Shown: positions 24,324 to 32,447 of the stretch, in pieces | Layout of the letters: each line of letters starts with the position of its first letter | Position numbering within the stretch: position 1 is the first letter of the stretch | Origin: RFPW01 sp040401595 | GTDB lineage: Bacteria; Pseudomonadota; Gammaproteobacteria; Burkholderiales; Burkholderiaceae_E | Length of the DNA: 64,000 nucleotides | Assembly: GCA_040401595.1 (NCBI GenBank) | Contig: JBBAOE010000002.1 | Coordinates: 62,001-126,000, forward strand | Direction: 5' to 3' | Program-made: the position numbers and the translations under genes | The notes under the pieces: model-generated | What the model saw: the letters and a program-made list of their open reading frames with translations, nothing else | Databases searched by the model: none | What the model was told of the DNA's origin: nothing

Positions 24324-24986
24324 TCAAGCCCGAGTGCCACGCAACAGGAATTGCCAGGTAAAGAGGTTGGATAACAGGCCCAGCGTGATGACGTTCTTCC
24401 AGAAGTCGCCATCACCCGGACGGTGCCCCGTGGAGGCTTCTGCAGTGAGTTCGAGCCCGGCCTGCTCGATCAACTCCCGTGCACTGCTTTGGCCAAAAAA
24501 CCTCAGATGGGTTCGGTCGAGGATGCCAGCGTCGCAGTACTTCCATTGCCCACCGAACAGAAGCGGCAGCACGACGCCGTGATGTCGGACGTTGGGTAAG
24601 CTGACGATGACGGAGCCGCCCGGGCGTAAACATTCCCGCAAGCGCTTCAGGACAGTCCATGGATCGACCAGATGTTCCAGGACGTCTAGGCAGAGCAGTA
24701 GGTCGTAAGCCTGCGGCTCCAGCCCGTCGAGGTGTTGCTCAACTGGGCCCTCCAGAAGATGGTTAATTCGTGTGCGCGCGATGGCCGCAGCTGGCGCCGA
24801 TGGTTCGATTCCGGTCGTCGTGCTTGCCCGACCGCTTGACTGAAGCCATTCCAGGGTCGCGCCGGCGCCGCAGCCGATTTCAAGAACGTCCCGGGCGTGC
24901 GCCGGTAACAGGGGCGCAATGTCGCGTCGTACGATATTGAAATACCAGGGCTGATGGTTGATCAACGGGATGTCAGCTTGATTCAT
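24324..24986 (-). CDS. Class I SAM-dependent methyltransferase
   Basis: This is a 220-residue methyltransferase. Motif I is VLEIGCGAGATLEWL, the acidic GIEPS follows, and LLLCLDVLEHLVDPW and LRPGGSVIVSLPN are motifs IV and V of the Methyltransf_11/23 type. The C-terminal region (GILDRTHLRFFG) is common in methyltransferases found in polysaccharide clusters, where they methylate a sugar or cap a chain. Start ATG 24986 lies eight bases after the upstream gene stops. Target unknown. Confidence 0.88.
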   Translation of the reverse strand: MNQADIPLINHQPWYFNIVRRDIAPLLPAHARDVLEIGCGAGATLEWLQSSGRASTTTGIEPSAPAAAIARTRINHLLEGPVEQHLDGLEPQAYDLLLCLDVLEHLVDPWTVLKRLRECLRPGGSVIVSLPNVRHHGVVLPLLFGGQWKYCDAGILDRTHLRFFGQSSARELIEQAGLELTAEASTGHRPGDGDFWKNVITLGLLSNLFTWQFLLRGTRA

Positions 24987-24994
24987 GGGAAGCC

Positions 24995-27904
24995 TCAGAT
25001 GGCGCGGGTGACGCGACGCCAGGAGTTGCGAAGTTGTCTCAGGAACGGGGCGCACCCGCGGATGGGTAGCCGATCAAGCCAGGACGGACCCTGAATGTCG
25101 CTGCGCGAACTGCGCTGACCCGCCAGCGAGCGACTGACGAGCAAGCTGATCAGGTCAGGGCGGGCCTGGCGCAATAGCGTGAGTGCGCCGTCATAGTGCA
25201 TAGGGCTACCCAGCGGATGACCACTGGGGCGCCCCAGACAGGCTTCGAGATGCGCAATCACCACGGCTAAGCCATCGCAGTGAATGGCGTAGCAGTGTGC
25301 GCAGACGAGCGGTTGCTGTGACCGGATCCAGCGCAGCGGGCCGTCGAGCGCCTTGGCGGTATGGCCTGGATAGGCGATATCCCAATCGGTTGATCGCAGC
25401 GCCTCGCCGAGGCTGGCGGTCGTGCGTAGCGCGTCGCTGAACATGACGTCGTCCTCAAGAACGAGGAGCCGCTGCACCCCATCTGCGTGCGCCTGGCGCA
25501 GGACCTCGAGGTGGCTCAGATAGCAGCCACGTGCACCGGTGCTCGGAAAATCGGCGGGTCCGTCGGGACGGATACCCGCAAATAGGCGAACCCGATCCCC
25601 GTCGATTTCAAGGCCAAAGCGGCGCAGTTCCTTGCCCATCGCATCGCGCCGATCGGTTCTGTCGGGAATATTGATGATGCAAATCCGATCGAATGCGTGC
25701 AGAAGGTTGGTCGTCATGCCGGGCTTGGGTGGTTTCGGGCTCTTGCGTCGTCGTAACCGGAGCGCTGCGAACGCCAGCCGCCAGTGCGGGAGAGTGAATA
25801 CCTCCTGGGCCCGGCGTGCCGTGATGGTTTCGAGCATCAGGTCGCGCAGGTAACCTCCGCCGTCAAATGGTTCAATCCGATTGACGACCAGTCCAACCGC
25901 GTCCGGATCGATTGTTTCCAATAAGCGGCGTGTGCGCTGAAGCTCACCCGCGGTGACGACGCCCGCCTGAACGACCACGAGAACCTGCCCGAAGGTACTG
26001 ACCAGCAACTCCGCGTCGGCACTGACCAGCAGTGGCGGCAGATCGAGCAGAATGAAATCAAACTCGCGCGACCATTGGTCCAGGAGCGTGGTCAGTGCGT
26101 CGAGGCGCTCGATGGGGATTCGGGGCGGCATTGAATTCGGAGTCGAGTGATCGATCCGACCACGCAGTTCACTCGGGGCGCCTCCGAGGTGCCCCCCGAT
26201 CGCGACGCGCTGCGGCAATGTCGCAGTCTCCGGCGCCATGACATCGGCTTCTCGACCCTCACCCCGCAGGAGATCAAGTAGTCCAGCCCGGGCGCCCTCG
26301 TAGCGGCGGTCGCTCGAGTAGCCGTTGGCCTCAACCGCGAGGACGCGGTAGCCCAGTGCATTCAGTGTGCTGGCCAGTTCAAGGACCAGACTGGTCGTAC
26401 CCGCGCCAGGTTTGCAGGCACTGAAGCCAAAGATCTGCTGTTGCTGTCGTTGCCGGCTGCGCAGCAGAGCGGCTGCCAGTCGGCGTAACTGTTCCTCGGC
26501 AAAGATCTGGCTAGCGGGCCCCCGCCGTTCAACTTGCCAACCGGCTGGCGCGACGCCCATCAGCCGGTGAGCGTCATTGACAGTGCGGATCCTGCGGTCA
26601 AGCAAATCCCGCAGCACCGGAACCAGTCCTGCACCCCCGAACGCAGCCAGGATCACCGCCATGAGGAGTTTTTTGCGGCCAGGGCCCATCGGCTGGTCGG
26701 GCACCAGTGCGGGTAACACTAGGTGCATGAAGCCCAGGGAAGTACTCTCGACCCCGATGAAATTGAACCGCTCGCGTACCCGGTTCAATTCGTCCCGAAA
26801 TTGCGAGATATCTGCTGTCAATGACATCGCGTCCTGGTAGAGCCGGGCGAAGCGGGTCGCCTGTTCCTCCAGATTGCTCAGTTCGACCTGCAGGGAGCGC
26901 TCGACAGCGGTTGCCTGTTCCAGGGTGCCTTGGAGTCGGGACCGAATGTTGTCGCGAACTCCAAGGTCGAGTCGCCCATTTTGACGCTGCAGTTCGGCTT
27001 CGATCTCGGCCAGCTCACGGTCTGCTGCAATTGCACCGGGGTGGTCGGCTCGCAGACCCGATTTTTGACTGAGCAGAGCGGCCCGCCGACTGTTGAGCGT
27101 AGCCTTCAAGCCATTCAAACCGGGATCGTTCAGGATCGAATCCTGAACCGAGCGAGAAGCCAGGGTGGTGTCCCCGCGAGCCTGAAATGCTGCGAGAGCG
27201 CCATGTGCCTCAGTGCGTCGCTGGCGCGCATCCGACAGACGGGTGCGCAAGCCTGTCATGATGAGGTCGTAGGGATTCGTGACACCTTCCGAAAAATTGG
27301 TCAGGCTGAGATCGCGGGCGATTGCGCTACGTTGCTCGTTTTTTTCGTCGATCAGGCGCAGTAACTCGGCTTCTCGCTGGCGCAGGTTTCGGGTCCGGTC
27401 GTCCGCTCCATAGATTTCCTCGGACTTCATCCGCTCGAGGAAGGTAGCCGCAATGGCGTTGACGATCTCGGCAAGCCCCTCCGGCTTCGCAGCGCCCGCA
27501 CTCAGTCGCAGCAGGTAGGTGTCGGGTACCGCGCTGACCTGAAGTTGCTGTCGCAGGCGCTCGATCGCGCGCCGCTCGGGTTCATCGGGCTTCACCCACA
27601 AAGCACGCTGAGCGCCGACCCGCGCCAGAGCTTCATGCAGGATGTCACGGCGTAGCAGGCTTTGTCGCTGATGTTCGACGAATTGCCGATACTGGCTGTT
27701 CGACTGGAATTCGAGTTCCTGGTCGCTGCTGAGCGTTCGCATGTAGCGCGGCGACACCTGAATGGTGGCTTCCGCTTCGTAGCGCGGAGCGCCCTTGAAC
27801 CAAGCGAATGGAATGCCAGCGATTAAAACAATGCTAAAGGCTGCAATCGCGAGTTGCGGGTGCGCCCGCAAACTGACCAGTGGCTTGACGCCACGGCCAG
27901 GCAA
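24995..27904 (-). CDS. Wzz/GumC chain-length regulator fused to a degenerate BY-kinase and a GT25 glycosyltransferase
   Basis: This is a 969-residue three-part protein. (1) 1-430: a Wzz/GumC copolymerase with helices at 18-36 and 412-430 around a coiled-coil-rich periplasmic region. (2) 470-700: a BY-kinase/ParA-like ATPase fold. Walker A is KPGAGTTS (498-505), so the usual G-x-G-K lysine is threonine T503. Walker A' is VLAVEAN (D to E/N); only Walker B ILLDLPP (D621) is kept. No C-terminal tyrosine cluster follows. (3) 730-969: a GT25 (LOS-type) transferase with ICIINIPDRTDRRDAM, GARGCYLSHLEVLRQA and VLEDDVMFSD. The only usable start is TTG 27904. No stop or Shine-Dalgarno precedes M730 (25717), so part 3 is fused. 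Confidence 0.88.
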   Translation of the reverse strand: MPGRGVKPLVSLRAHPQLAIAAFSIVLIAGIPFAWFKGAPRYEAEATIQVSPRYMRTLSSDQELEFQSNSQYRQFVEHQRQSLLRRDILHEALARVGAQRALWVKPDEPERRAIERLRQQLQVSAVPDTYLLRLSAGAAKPEGLAEIVNAIAATFLERMKSEEIYGADDRTRNLRQREAELLRLIDEKNEQRSAIARDLSLTNFSEGVTNPYDLIMTGLRTRLSDARQRRTEAHGALAAFQARGDTTLASRSVQDSILNDPGLNGLKATLNSRRAALLSQKSGLRADHPGAIAADRELAEIEAELQRQNGRLDLGVRDNIRSRLQGTLEQATAVERSLQVELSNLEEQATRFARLYQDAMSLTADISQFRDELNRVRERFNFIGVESTSLGFMHLVLPALVPDQPMGPGRKKLLMAVILAAFGGAGLVPVLRDLLDRRIRTVNDAHRLMGVAPAGWQVERRGPASQIFAEEQLRRLAAALLRSRQRQQQQIFGFSACKPGAGTTSLVLELASTLNALGYRVLAVEANGYSSDRRYEGARAGLLDLLRGEGREADVMAPETATLPQRVAIGGHLGGAPSELRGRIDHSTPNSMPPRIPIERLDALTTLLDQWSREFDFILLDLPPLLVSADAELLVSTFGQVLVVVQAGVVTAGELQRTRRLLETIDPDAVGLVVNRIEPFDGGGYLRDLMLETITARRAQEVFTLPHWRLAFAALRLRRRKSPKPPKPGMTTNLLHAFDRICIINIPDRTDRRDAMGKELRRFGLEIDGDRVRLFAGIRPDGPADFPSTGARGCYLSHLEVLRQAHADGVQRLLVLEDDVMFSDALRTTASLGEALRSTDWDIAYPGHTAKALDGPLRWIRSQQPLVCAHCYAIHCDGLAVVIAHLEACLGRPSGHPLGSPMHYDGALTLLRQARPDLISLLVSRSLAGQRSSRSDIQGPSWLDRLPIRGCAPFLRQLRNSWRRVTRAI

Positions 27905-27961
27905 GGGTGTTATTTCGCTGACGAAACGCTCCCGGCACAGGGACGCCCTGGGGCGTACCGA

Positions 27962-28300
27962 TCAGTTGAAGGATGTCACCGCTTCGTTTCGTGTTTCGTG
28001 GATGTTGAACACCCGATGCATCCGCATGAGCTCAAAGAGCGCACGGACGGTTCTCGACATCGCGCACAGGCGGAAATCGCCCCGCCGAGCATTGGTTTGA
28101 CGCAGGCAGGCAATCAATGCCCCGAGACCGGAGCTGTCAACGAATTGCACCCCCGCCATGTCAAGAACAACGCGGGCATGTTCATGCATCAGGGACTGCG
28201 CGGCATCGCGGAATTCCCGAACGTTACTGGCATCCAGATTGTCTTCGAGCAGTTCAAGGACGAGGACGTCCTGACCTTCAATTCGTCCGTTCAATTCCAT
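27962..28300 (-). CDS. STAS-domain anti-anti-sigma factor
   Basis: This is a 112-residue single-domain STAS protein of the SpoIIAA/RsbV type. The segment VVLDMAGVQFVDSSGLGALI holds the conserved phosphorylatable serine after DS. Such proteins bind and sequester an RsbW-type kinase when unphosphorylated, and a PP2C phosphatase reactivates them. The SpoIIE-type phosphatase at 15551 in the same locus is the obvious partner. It lies 57 bases upstream of the Wzz fusion gene, and is probably in the same transcript. Confidence 0.92.
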   Translation of the reverse strand: MELNGRIEGQDVLVLELLEDNLDASNVREFRDAAQSLMHEHARVVLDMAGVQFVDSSGLGALIACLRQTNARRGDFRLCAMSRTVRALFELMRMHRVFNIHETRNEAVTSFN

Positions 28301-28409
28301 TCGGGTCGTTCTCGAGTTGACTCAGCAGAGGCAGACGATGCGGGGTAAGGCCTGAGGCTGCGACTGAACAGTTCGCAAACTCGGCTGATTGATGCGCGAT
28401 TGTTCCGCT

Positions 28410-28829
28410 CTAGGCGTGCAGGCTGTTTGGACTTTCAGGGCGGGGCGGTGCCCTCAGGGCGCAAAACGGGAGCAGGTCCTTGGCCAGCGTCATGGCGTTG
28501 AATGGCTTCACGATGAGGCCGGTGAGGCCCGGGATCAAGCATTGTTCGAGTTCGACGAGGGTGGATTGGGCAGTCATGAAGACGACTGGAATTCTGGCGC
28601 TCATCCGATTCTTACGCAGCGCGATCAGGGTTTCGGGACCGCTCAGGTTCGGCATCCGGACGTCGAGCAGAATCAGATCGGGTGCAAATCCATGGACTTC
28701 GCGCAACACCTCGTAGCCGCTCGTGCAACTGCGGATGGCATAGCCTCCAACAGTGCCGAGGCTCAGGGACAGGATGGTCCGGATGTCGGGTTCATCATCC
28801 GCGAACAAGACGCGTCGCAGTGCTGTCAT
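28410..28829 (-). CDS. CheY-like single-domain response regulator
   Basis: This is a 139-residue receiver domain without an output domain. Acidic residues ADDE, phosphoacceptor Asp in LILLDVRMPN, VVFMTAQS and the conserved lysine in LIVKPF are all present. Its ATG overlaps the stop of the adjacent histidine kinase gene (ATGA), so it is the likely phosphorylation target. Output is probably by protein contact, for example with the STAS/phosphatase module or the EPS machinery; that is inference. Confidence 0.93.
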   Translation of the reverse strand: MTALRRVLFADDEPDIRTILSLSLGTVGGYAIRSCTSGYEVLREVHGFAPDLILLDVRMPNLSGPETLIALRKNRMSARIPVVFMTAQSTLVELEQCLIPGLTGLIVKPFNAMTLAKDLLPFCALRAPPRPESPNSLHA

Positions 28830-29620
28830 TCGCGCGGATCTGTGGCGTCGACCCGGGGCATGTCGAGGTGGAATGTGGCTCCCAGCCCTGGTCCGGTTCC
28901 CGCGACGGGTTCAATCGGGGATTCGGCCGCGATCCGCCCCCCCATGCGTTCGATCAGCAGGCGCGACAGATAGAGCCCCAGGCCGTTGCCGTTGCGTGAA
29001 TCGGAGTGGCCGGATGGTGCGTGCACAAAGCGCTCAAAGAGTCTTGGATGAATGGCGGGATCAATGCCGGGGCCCTGATCGCGCACGCTGATCCGGACCC
29101 AATTCCCCTGGTCCTGCAACACGATCTTTACCGATTCGCCTTGGGGGGAATGGCGAATTGCGTTGGCAAGCAAATTGGCCATGACTTGCTGAAAGCGGTC
29201 TTGATCGACGACCACCCAGTGTTCGATGTCTGCGCGCTGATCCTCAACGATCCATAGTGCGACCCCGCGGCGCGCGGCAATCATCTGGTGCTGGAGGACC
29301 GCTTCATGGATCAAACTTCCGAGTTCCTGCGCTCTGAGCGTCAGGCGCATCCGATCACCATCCAGCCGCGAGAGGTCCAGCAGGTCATCAATTAACCGGC
29401 TGAGGCGTTCGCCATTGCGGTGCGCCAGATCAGCCAAGGCTTGGGCCCCCTGGGGCAAGATGCCCGCGGCGCCCCCAGCCATCAGGCCGACGGCACCCAG
29501 AAGGGAGGTCAGGGGGGTCCGAAGCTCGTGGGCAACGGAAGCTAGAAATTCGTCGGTGCTTTGCTCGGGAATATTCAAGGGCAATACGCTCGGATACGGC
29601 GGGCTGGAAATCCTAGCCAA
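28826..29620 (-). CDS. Soluble histidine kinase
   Basis: This is a 264-residue kinase made only of HisKA (about 22-90; H-box FLASVAHELRTPLTSLLG) and HATPase_c (about 130-250; N-box QVMANLLANAIRHS, G1 VRDQGPGID, G2 GNGLGLYLSRLL). There are no membrane helices and no PAS or other sensor domain, so its input must come from another protein. The only start I find is TTG 29620, directly behind a run of nine G, so the true N-terminus is uncertain. It is coupled to the CheY-like gene and divergent from the GT26 fusion gene. Confidence 0.87.
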   Translation of the reverse strand: MARISSPPYPSVLPLNIPEQSTDEFLASVAHELRTPLTSLLGAVGLMAGGAAGILPQGAQALADLAHRNGERLSRLIDDLLDLSRLDGDRMRLTLRAQELGSLIHEAVLQHQMIAARRGVALWIVEDQRADIEHWVVVDQDRFQQVMANLLANAIRHSPQGESVKIVLQDQGNWVRISVRDQGPGIDPAIHPRLFERFVHAPSGHSDSRNGNGLGLYLSRLLIERMGGRIAAESPIEPVAGTGPGLGATFHLDMPRVDATDPRE

Positions 29621-29715
29621 CCCCCCCCCTACCGGCCCTGGAGGATTTCACAAAGGCGCCACCCTTGCTGACCCGCCGGAGCGTTCAATCACGGGATTTG
29701 ACAACTGAGCGTGCC

Positions 29716-31581
29716 ATGTCCGCCAATCCTCCCGGCATCACCCCTGTGGGCTTGACATTACCCCTGAACGACGCCCAGAGCGGTTCCTGGCGCAGCGTCG
29801 ATCGGATGTTGCGCGCAATGGATCTGACCCTGGCCGGCTTCGCATTGCTGGTGTTGGCGATCCCGATGGGGCTGACGTTTTGGACAGGCCGGCGAACTCG
29901 AGTCCTTGTTAATGGCCAGTTTGGCAGGCCCTTTGAACGATCGATCTGGCGCCCCTCGGCTGGGCACCTGGGACGATTGGGTCGATGTCTGAGTGCGCTC
30001 GGGCCCGGCCGTTGGGTCTTGCTGGTGAACATCCTGCGCGGGCAGATGGCATTTGTCGGACCGAGAGCCCGTACCGTGGGGGAACCCGTGCCGGTCGCAA
30101 CGCTCGGAGTTCGGCCGGGGTTGGTCAATCCATGGTTCATCCGACGCCGAACCCGCGTTGACTTTGGCACTGAGGCCCAGGCGGATGCGGATTACCTCGC
30201 GCATCGCGGTGTTGGCCACGATTTGGGCTTGCTGGTGAGAGGTATTCTCGTGGCCCTCCTGCCAAAACCCCTCGAGCGGTTCCCGATCCGTGTGCGCGTT
30301 GGTGACGTCGGGTTTGACAATCTCGACATGCAGGAGGCGCTCGCAGCCCTGGACCGCATGCTGGGTGGGACGACTACTCAGCAGGTCATGTTTGTCAATC
30401 CCGCCTGCGTGAACATTGCTGCTCGCCATCGCGGCTACCGGAGGGCGCTCTCCCGCGCAGCCCTGGTGCTCCCGGACGGCATTGGCATCAAAATTGGCAG
30501 TGATTTACTGGGAACCCCGCTCAAGCAGAATGTCAACGGAACGGATCTGTTCCCGCGCCTGTGTGACCTGCTGGCGGCCCGTGGTGCGAGTCTTTTCCTA
30601 CTGGGCGGCGGTGCCGGGGTCGCACAAGCCGTCGCTGCCCGCATTGCGCAGGAGTGGCCTCAAATTCGGGTCGTTGGGGCGCGCGATGGCTACTTCAGTG
30701 TGGCCGAAGAGGGCGGCGTTGTCGCTCAGATCCGATCGAGCGGTGCCGACTGTCTGCTGGTTGCCCGAGGTGTTCCGGCTCAGGACTTATTGATCGACCG
30801 GTACCTCCCGTTGCTGGGGGTCAAGGTTGCACTCGGCGTTGGCGGCTTATTCGACTTTGTCTCGGGCCGTCTGTTACGTGCGCCCGTCTGGATGCGGGAA
30901 ACCGGACTCGAGTGGGCTTTTCGACTGTTACAGGAACCGCGACGATTGTGGCGCCGTTATCTGGTCGGCAATCTAACGTTCATGGGTCGCATTTGGTTGC
31001 AGCGGGCGGGCTTGCGCCAAACTCCGAATGATTCCGTAGGAGCGCGCCGCGACCACTTCTTTGCGAAGCCCTCCTACTTCTCGGAAGCCCTGCCCGATCT
31101 CAATCCAACAATCGACTCTAGGTTGAACGGGCCGCCAGGGATGGTTGCTCGAGGGCTCGCTGCGCTAGCGATCGGAGGCATTGCGTTGTTAGGCTCCGGA
31201 ATGCGTCTGGCCAGTCGTCGGCCAGCCAGCGGGTCGGACCTCCGGTTTTCCCATTTGATCCGTTTGCGGGCCGAATTGGCTGAAGTCGTGACGGGTACCC
31301 GGTGCTGGTTTGGGATCCGTCGGCGCAGCCCGGCGCAATGGTCCCGGCTGCCCCGCGAATGGCAATTGATCCTGCGTCGTCAGTCGGTCGGGGTCTTCCA
31401 TGCGCCGGCATGGTCCGACGGTACAGAATTCGATGAGGAAGCCTGCGCTGCAGCCGATGTCTTCTGGGCGGTCGGGTCAGCGGGAACTCGCTTTTGGACG
31501 CTGGTGAGCAGCGTCAGCGCCCGTGTAAGACTGCGTCGATCGGTCGCTGTGGGCGGCCGAGAGTCGGTGGCTCTGAAGTGA
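29716..31581 (+). CDS. PGT-like / WecG-TagA (GT26) / PGT-like fusion protein
   Basis: This is a 621-residue protein. Residues 28-185 resemble a bacterial sugar (phosphoglycosyl) transferase: a hydrophobic hairpin, then VNILRGQMAFVGPRA and VRPGLVNPW. The Asp-Glu pair that normally precedes NVLRGDM is missing. Residues 190-425 are a good GT26 domain: FVNPACVNIA, VLPDGIGIKIG (catalytic Asp), NVNGTDLF, GVGGLFDFVSGRLLRAP and GLEWAFRLLQEP. Residues 470-610 look like a second, truncated PGT-like module: a hydrophobic segment, GTRCWFGIRRRSP and EFDEEACAAADVFWA. I chose ATG 29716 over an in-frame TTG at 29665. The GT26 domain probably adds the second sugar to a lipid-linked precursor. Confidence 0.85.
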   Translation: MSANPPGITPVGLTLPLNDAQSGSWRSVDRMLRAMDLTLAGFALLVLAIPMGLTFWTGRRTRVLVNGQFGRPFERSIWRPSAGHLGRLGRCLSALGPGRWVLLVNILRGQMAFVGPRARTVGEPVPVATLGVRPGLVNPWFIRRRTRVDFGTEAQADADYLAHRGVGHDLGLLVRGILVALLPKPLERFPIRVRVGDVGFDNLDMQEALAALDRMLGGTTTQQVMFVNPACVNIAARHRGYRRALSRAALVLPDGIGIKIGSDLLGTPLKQNVNGTDLFPRLCDLLAARGASLFLLGGGAGVAQAVAARIAQEWPQIRVVGARDGYFSVAEEGGVVAQIRSSGADCLLVARGVPAQDLLIDRYLPLLGVKVALGVGGLFDFVSGRLLRAPVWMRETGLEWAFRLLQEPRRLWRRYLVGNLTFMGRIWLQRAGLRQTPNDSVGARRDHFFAKPSYFSEALPDLNPTIDSRLNGPPGMVARGLAALAIGGIALLGSGMRLASRRPASGSDLRFSHLIRLRAELAEVVTGTRCWFGIRRRSPAQWSRLPREWQLILRRQSVGVFHAPAWSDGTEFDEEACAAADVFWAVGSAGTRFWTLVSSVSARVRLRRSVAVGGRESVALK

Positions 31582-31633
31582 CGGCAGCATAGGAAGGCGG
31601 GGGAGGGACTCGGTCTCGCCTCACCCCGGCACA

Positions 31634-31660
31634 AAACGGAGGGCGTTAGACGCGCCCTCC
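31634..31660 (-). terminator. Probable terminator of the cold-shock gene
   Basis: Reading leftward, stem GGAGGGCG/CGCCCTCC with a 7-base loop is followed by GTTTTGTG. It lies 16 bases after the csp stop codon. Confidence 0.75.
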
Positions 31661-31675
31661 GGCATGGCAAGCGGT

Positions 31676-31891
31676 TTACATCACGGTGCCGGTTGCATGA
31701 ATGTTCGAGGCCTGCCGACCTTTCGGGCCCTGAACCACATCAAATTCGACTTTTTGTCCTTCCTTGAGAGAACGGAAACCGCCAGTCTGAATGGCGGAGA
31801 AATGGGCGAACAGGTCCTCTCCGCCGTCATCGGGCGTGATGAACCCGAATCCCTTGGCGTCATTGAACCACTTGACGATACCGGTAGCCAT
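31676..31891 (-). CDS. Cold-shock protein (CspA/CspD family)
   Basis: This is a 71-residue single cold-shock domain that binds single-stranded nucleic acid. Both RNP motifs are present: KGFGFIT (RNP1) and DLFAHFSAI (RNP2, with F replacing V of the usual LFVHF). ATG 31891 has AGGAGG eleven bases upstream; an earlier in-frame start would add a non-homologous 34-residue leader. It is divergent from clpS, the same arrangement as cspD-clpS in E. coli. Confidence 0.95.
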   Translation of the reverse strand: MATGIVKWFNDAKGFGFITPDDGGEDLFAHFSAIQTGGFRSLKEGQKVEFDVVQGPKGRQASNIHATGTVM

Positions 31892-32135
31892 TGCTGTTAA
31901 AACCTCCTGCGAGTGCGACGGGTGAAGATCCCCGCAAGCTGTCCTGAATGGAAAGCAGGCGGGGCGAATTGGGATGTTATGGAACGTCGCCACCCTCGAT
32001 AGTGAACCTTTTCACGCAATAGTGCCGTCGCGAAGATTCGGAGAAAGGAGTTCTGGCGTGCTGCGACTGCTGTTTGTAGGGCACGGCCAACGTTGTGCGC
32101 TCACTTCGTTGCAGAACAGTGTTTAGAATAGGGTC

Positions 32136-32447
32136 ATGCCTGGCCGTCAACTCGATTCCCCCCCCGTCATTGAACGCAAGACCGAGCGGATCAAACCTCC
32201 GCCGATGTATCAGGTTTTGATACTCAACGACGACTTCACCCCGATGGAGTTCGTAGTGTTGGTATTACAGCAATTTTTTGGGATGGGGCGCGAGAAAGCG
32301 ACCCAAGTCATGTTGCAGGTTCACCGCGCAGGCCGTGGGGTCTGTGGGGTTTACCCGCGTGATCTGGCGGCGACCAAGGTGGATCAGGTTTGTAGTTTTG
32401 CACGCCAGCACCAGCATCCGCTGCAGTGCGTGATGGAGGAAGCATGA
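32136..32447 (+). CDS. clpS: ClpS adaptor for N-degron proteolysis
   Basis: ClpS binds proteins with destabilising N-terminal residues and delivers them to ClpAP. At 103 residues it has a flexible N-terminus and then the conserved core: PPMYQVLILNDDFTPMEFVV (the DD pair contacts the N-degron amine), GMGREKATQVMLQVHRAGRG and VCGVYPRDLAATKV. Its stop overlaps the clpA start (ATGA). Confidence 0.97.
   Translation: MPGRQLDSPPVIERKTERIKPPPMYQVLILNDDFTPMEFVVLVLQQFFGMGREKATQVMLQVHRAGRGVCGVYPRDLAATKVDQVCSFARQHQHPLQCVMEEA

Noticed and set aside
25715..25760. Separate GT25 gene starting at ATG 25717
   Set aside because: No Shine-Dalgarno and no stop codon upstream; the frame is continuous with the Wzz-kinase part, so a fusion is the simpler reading.
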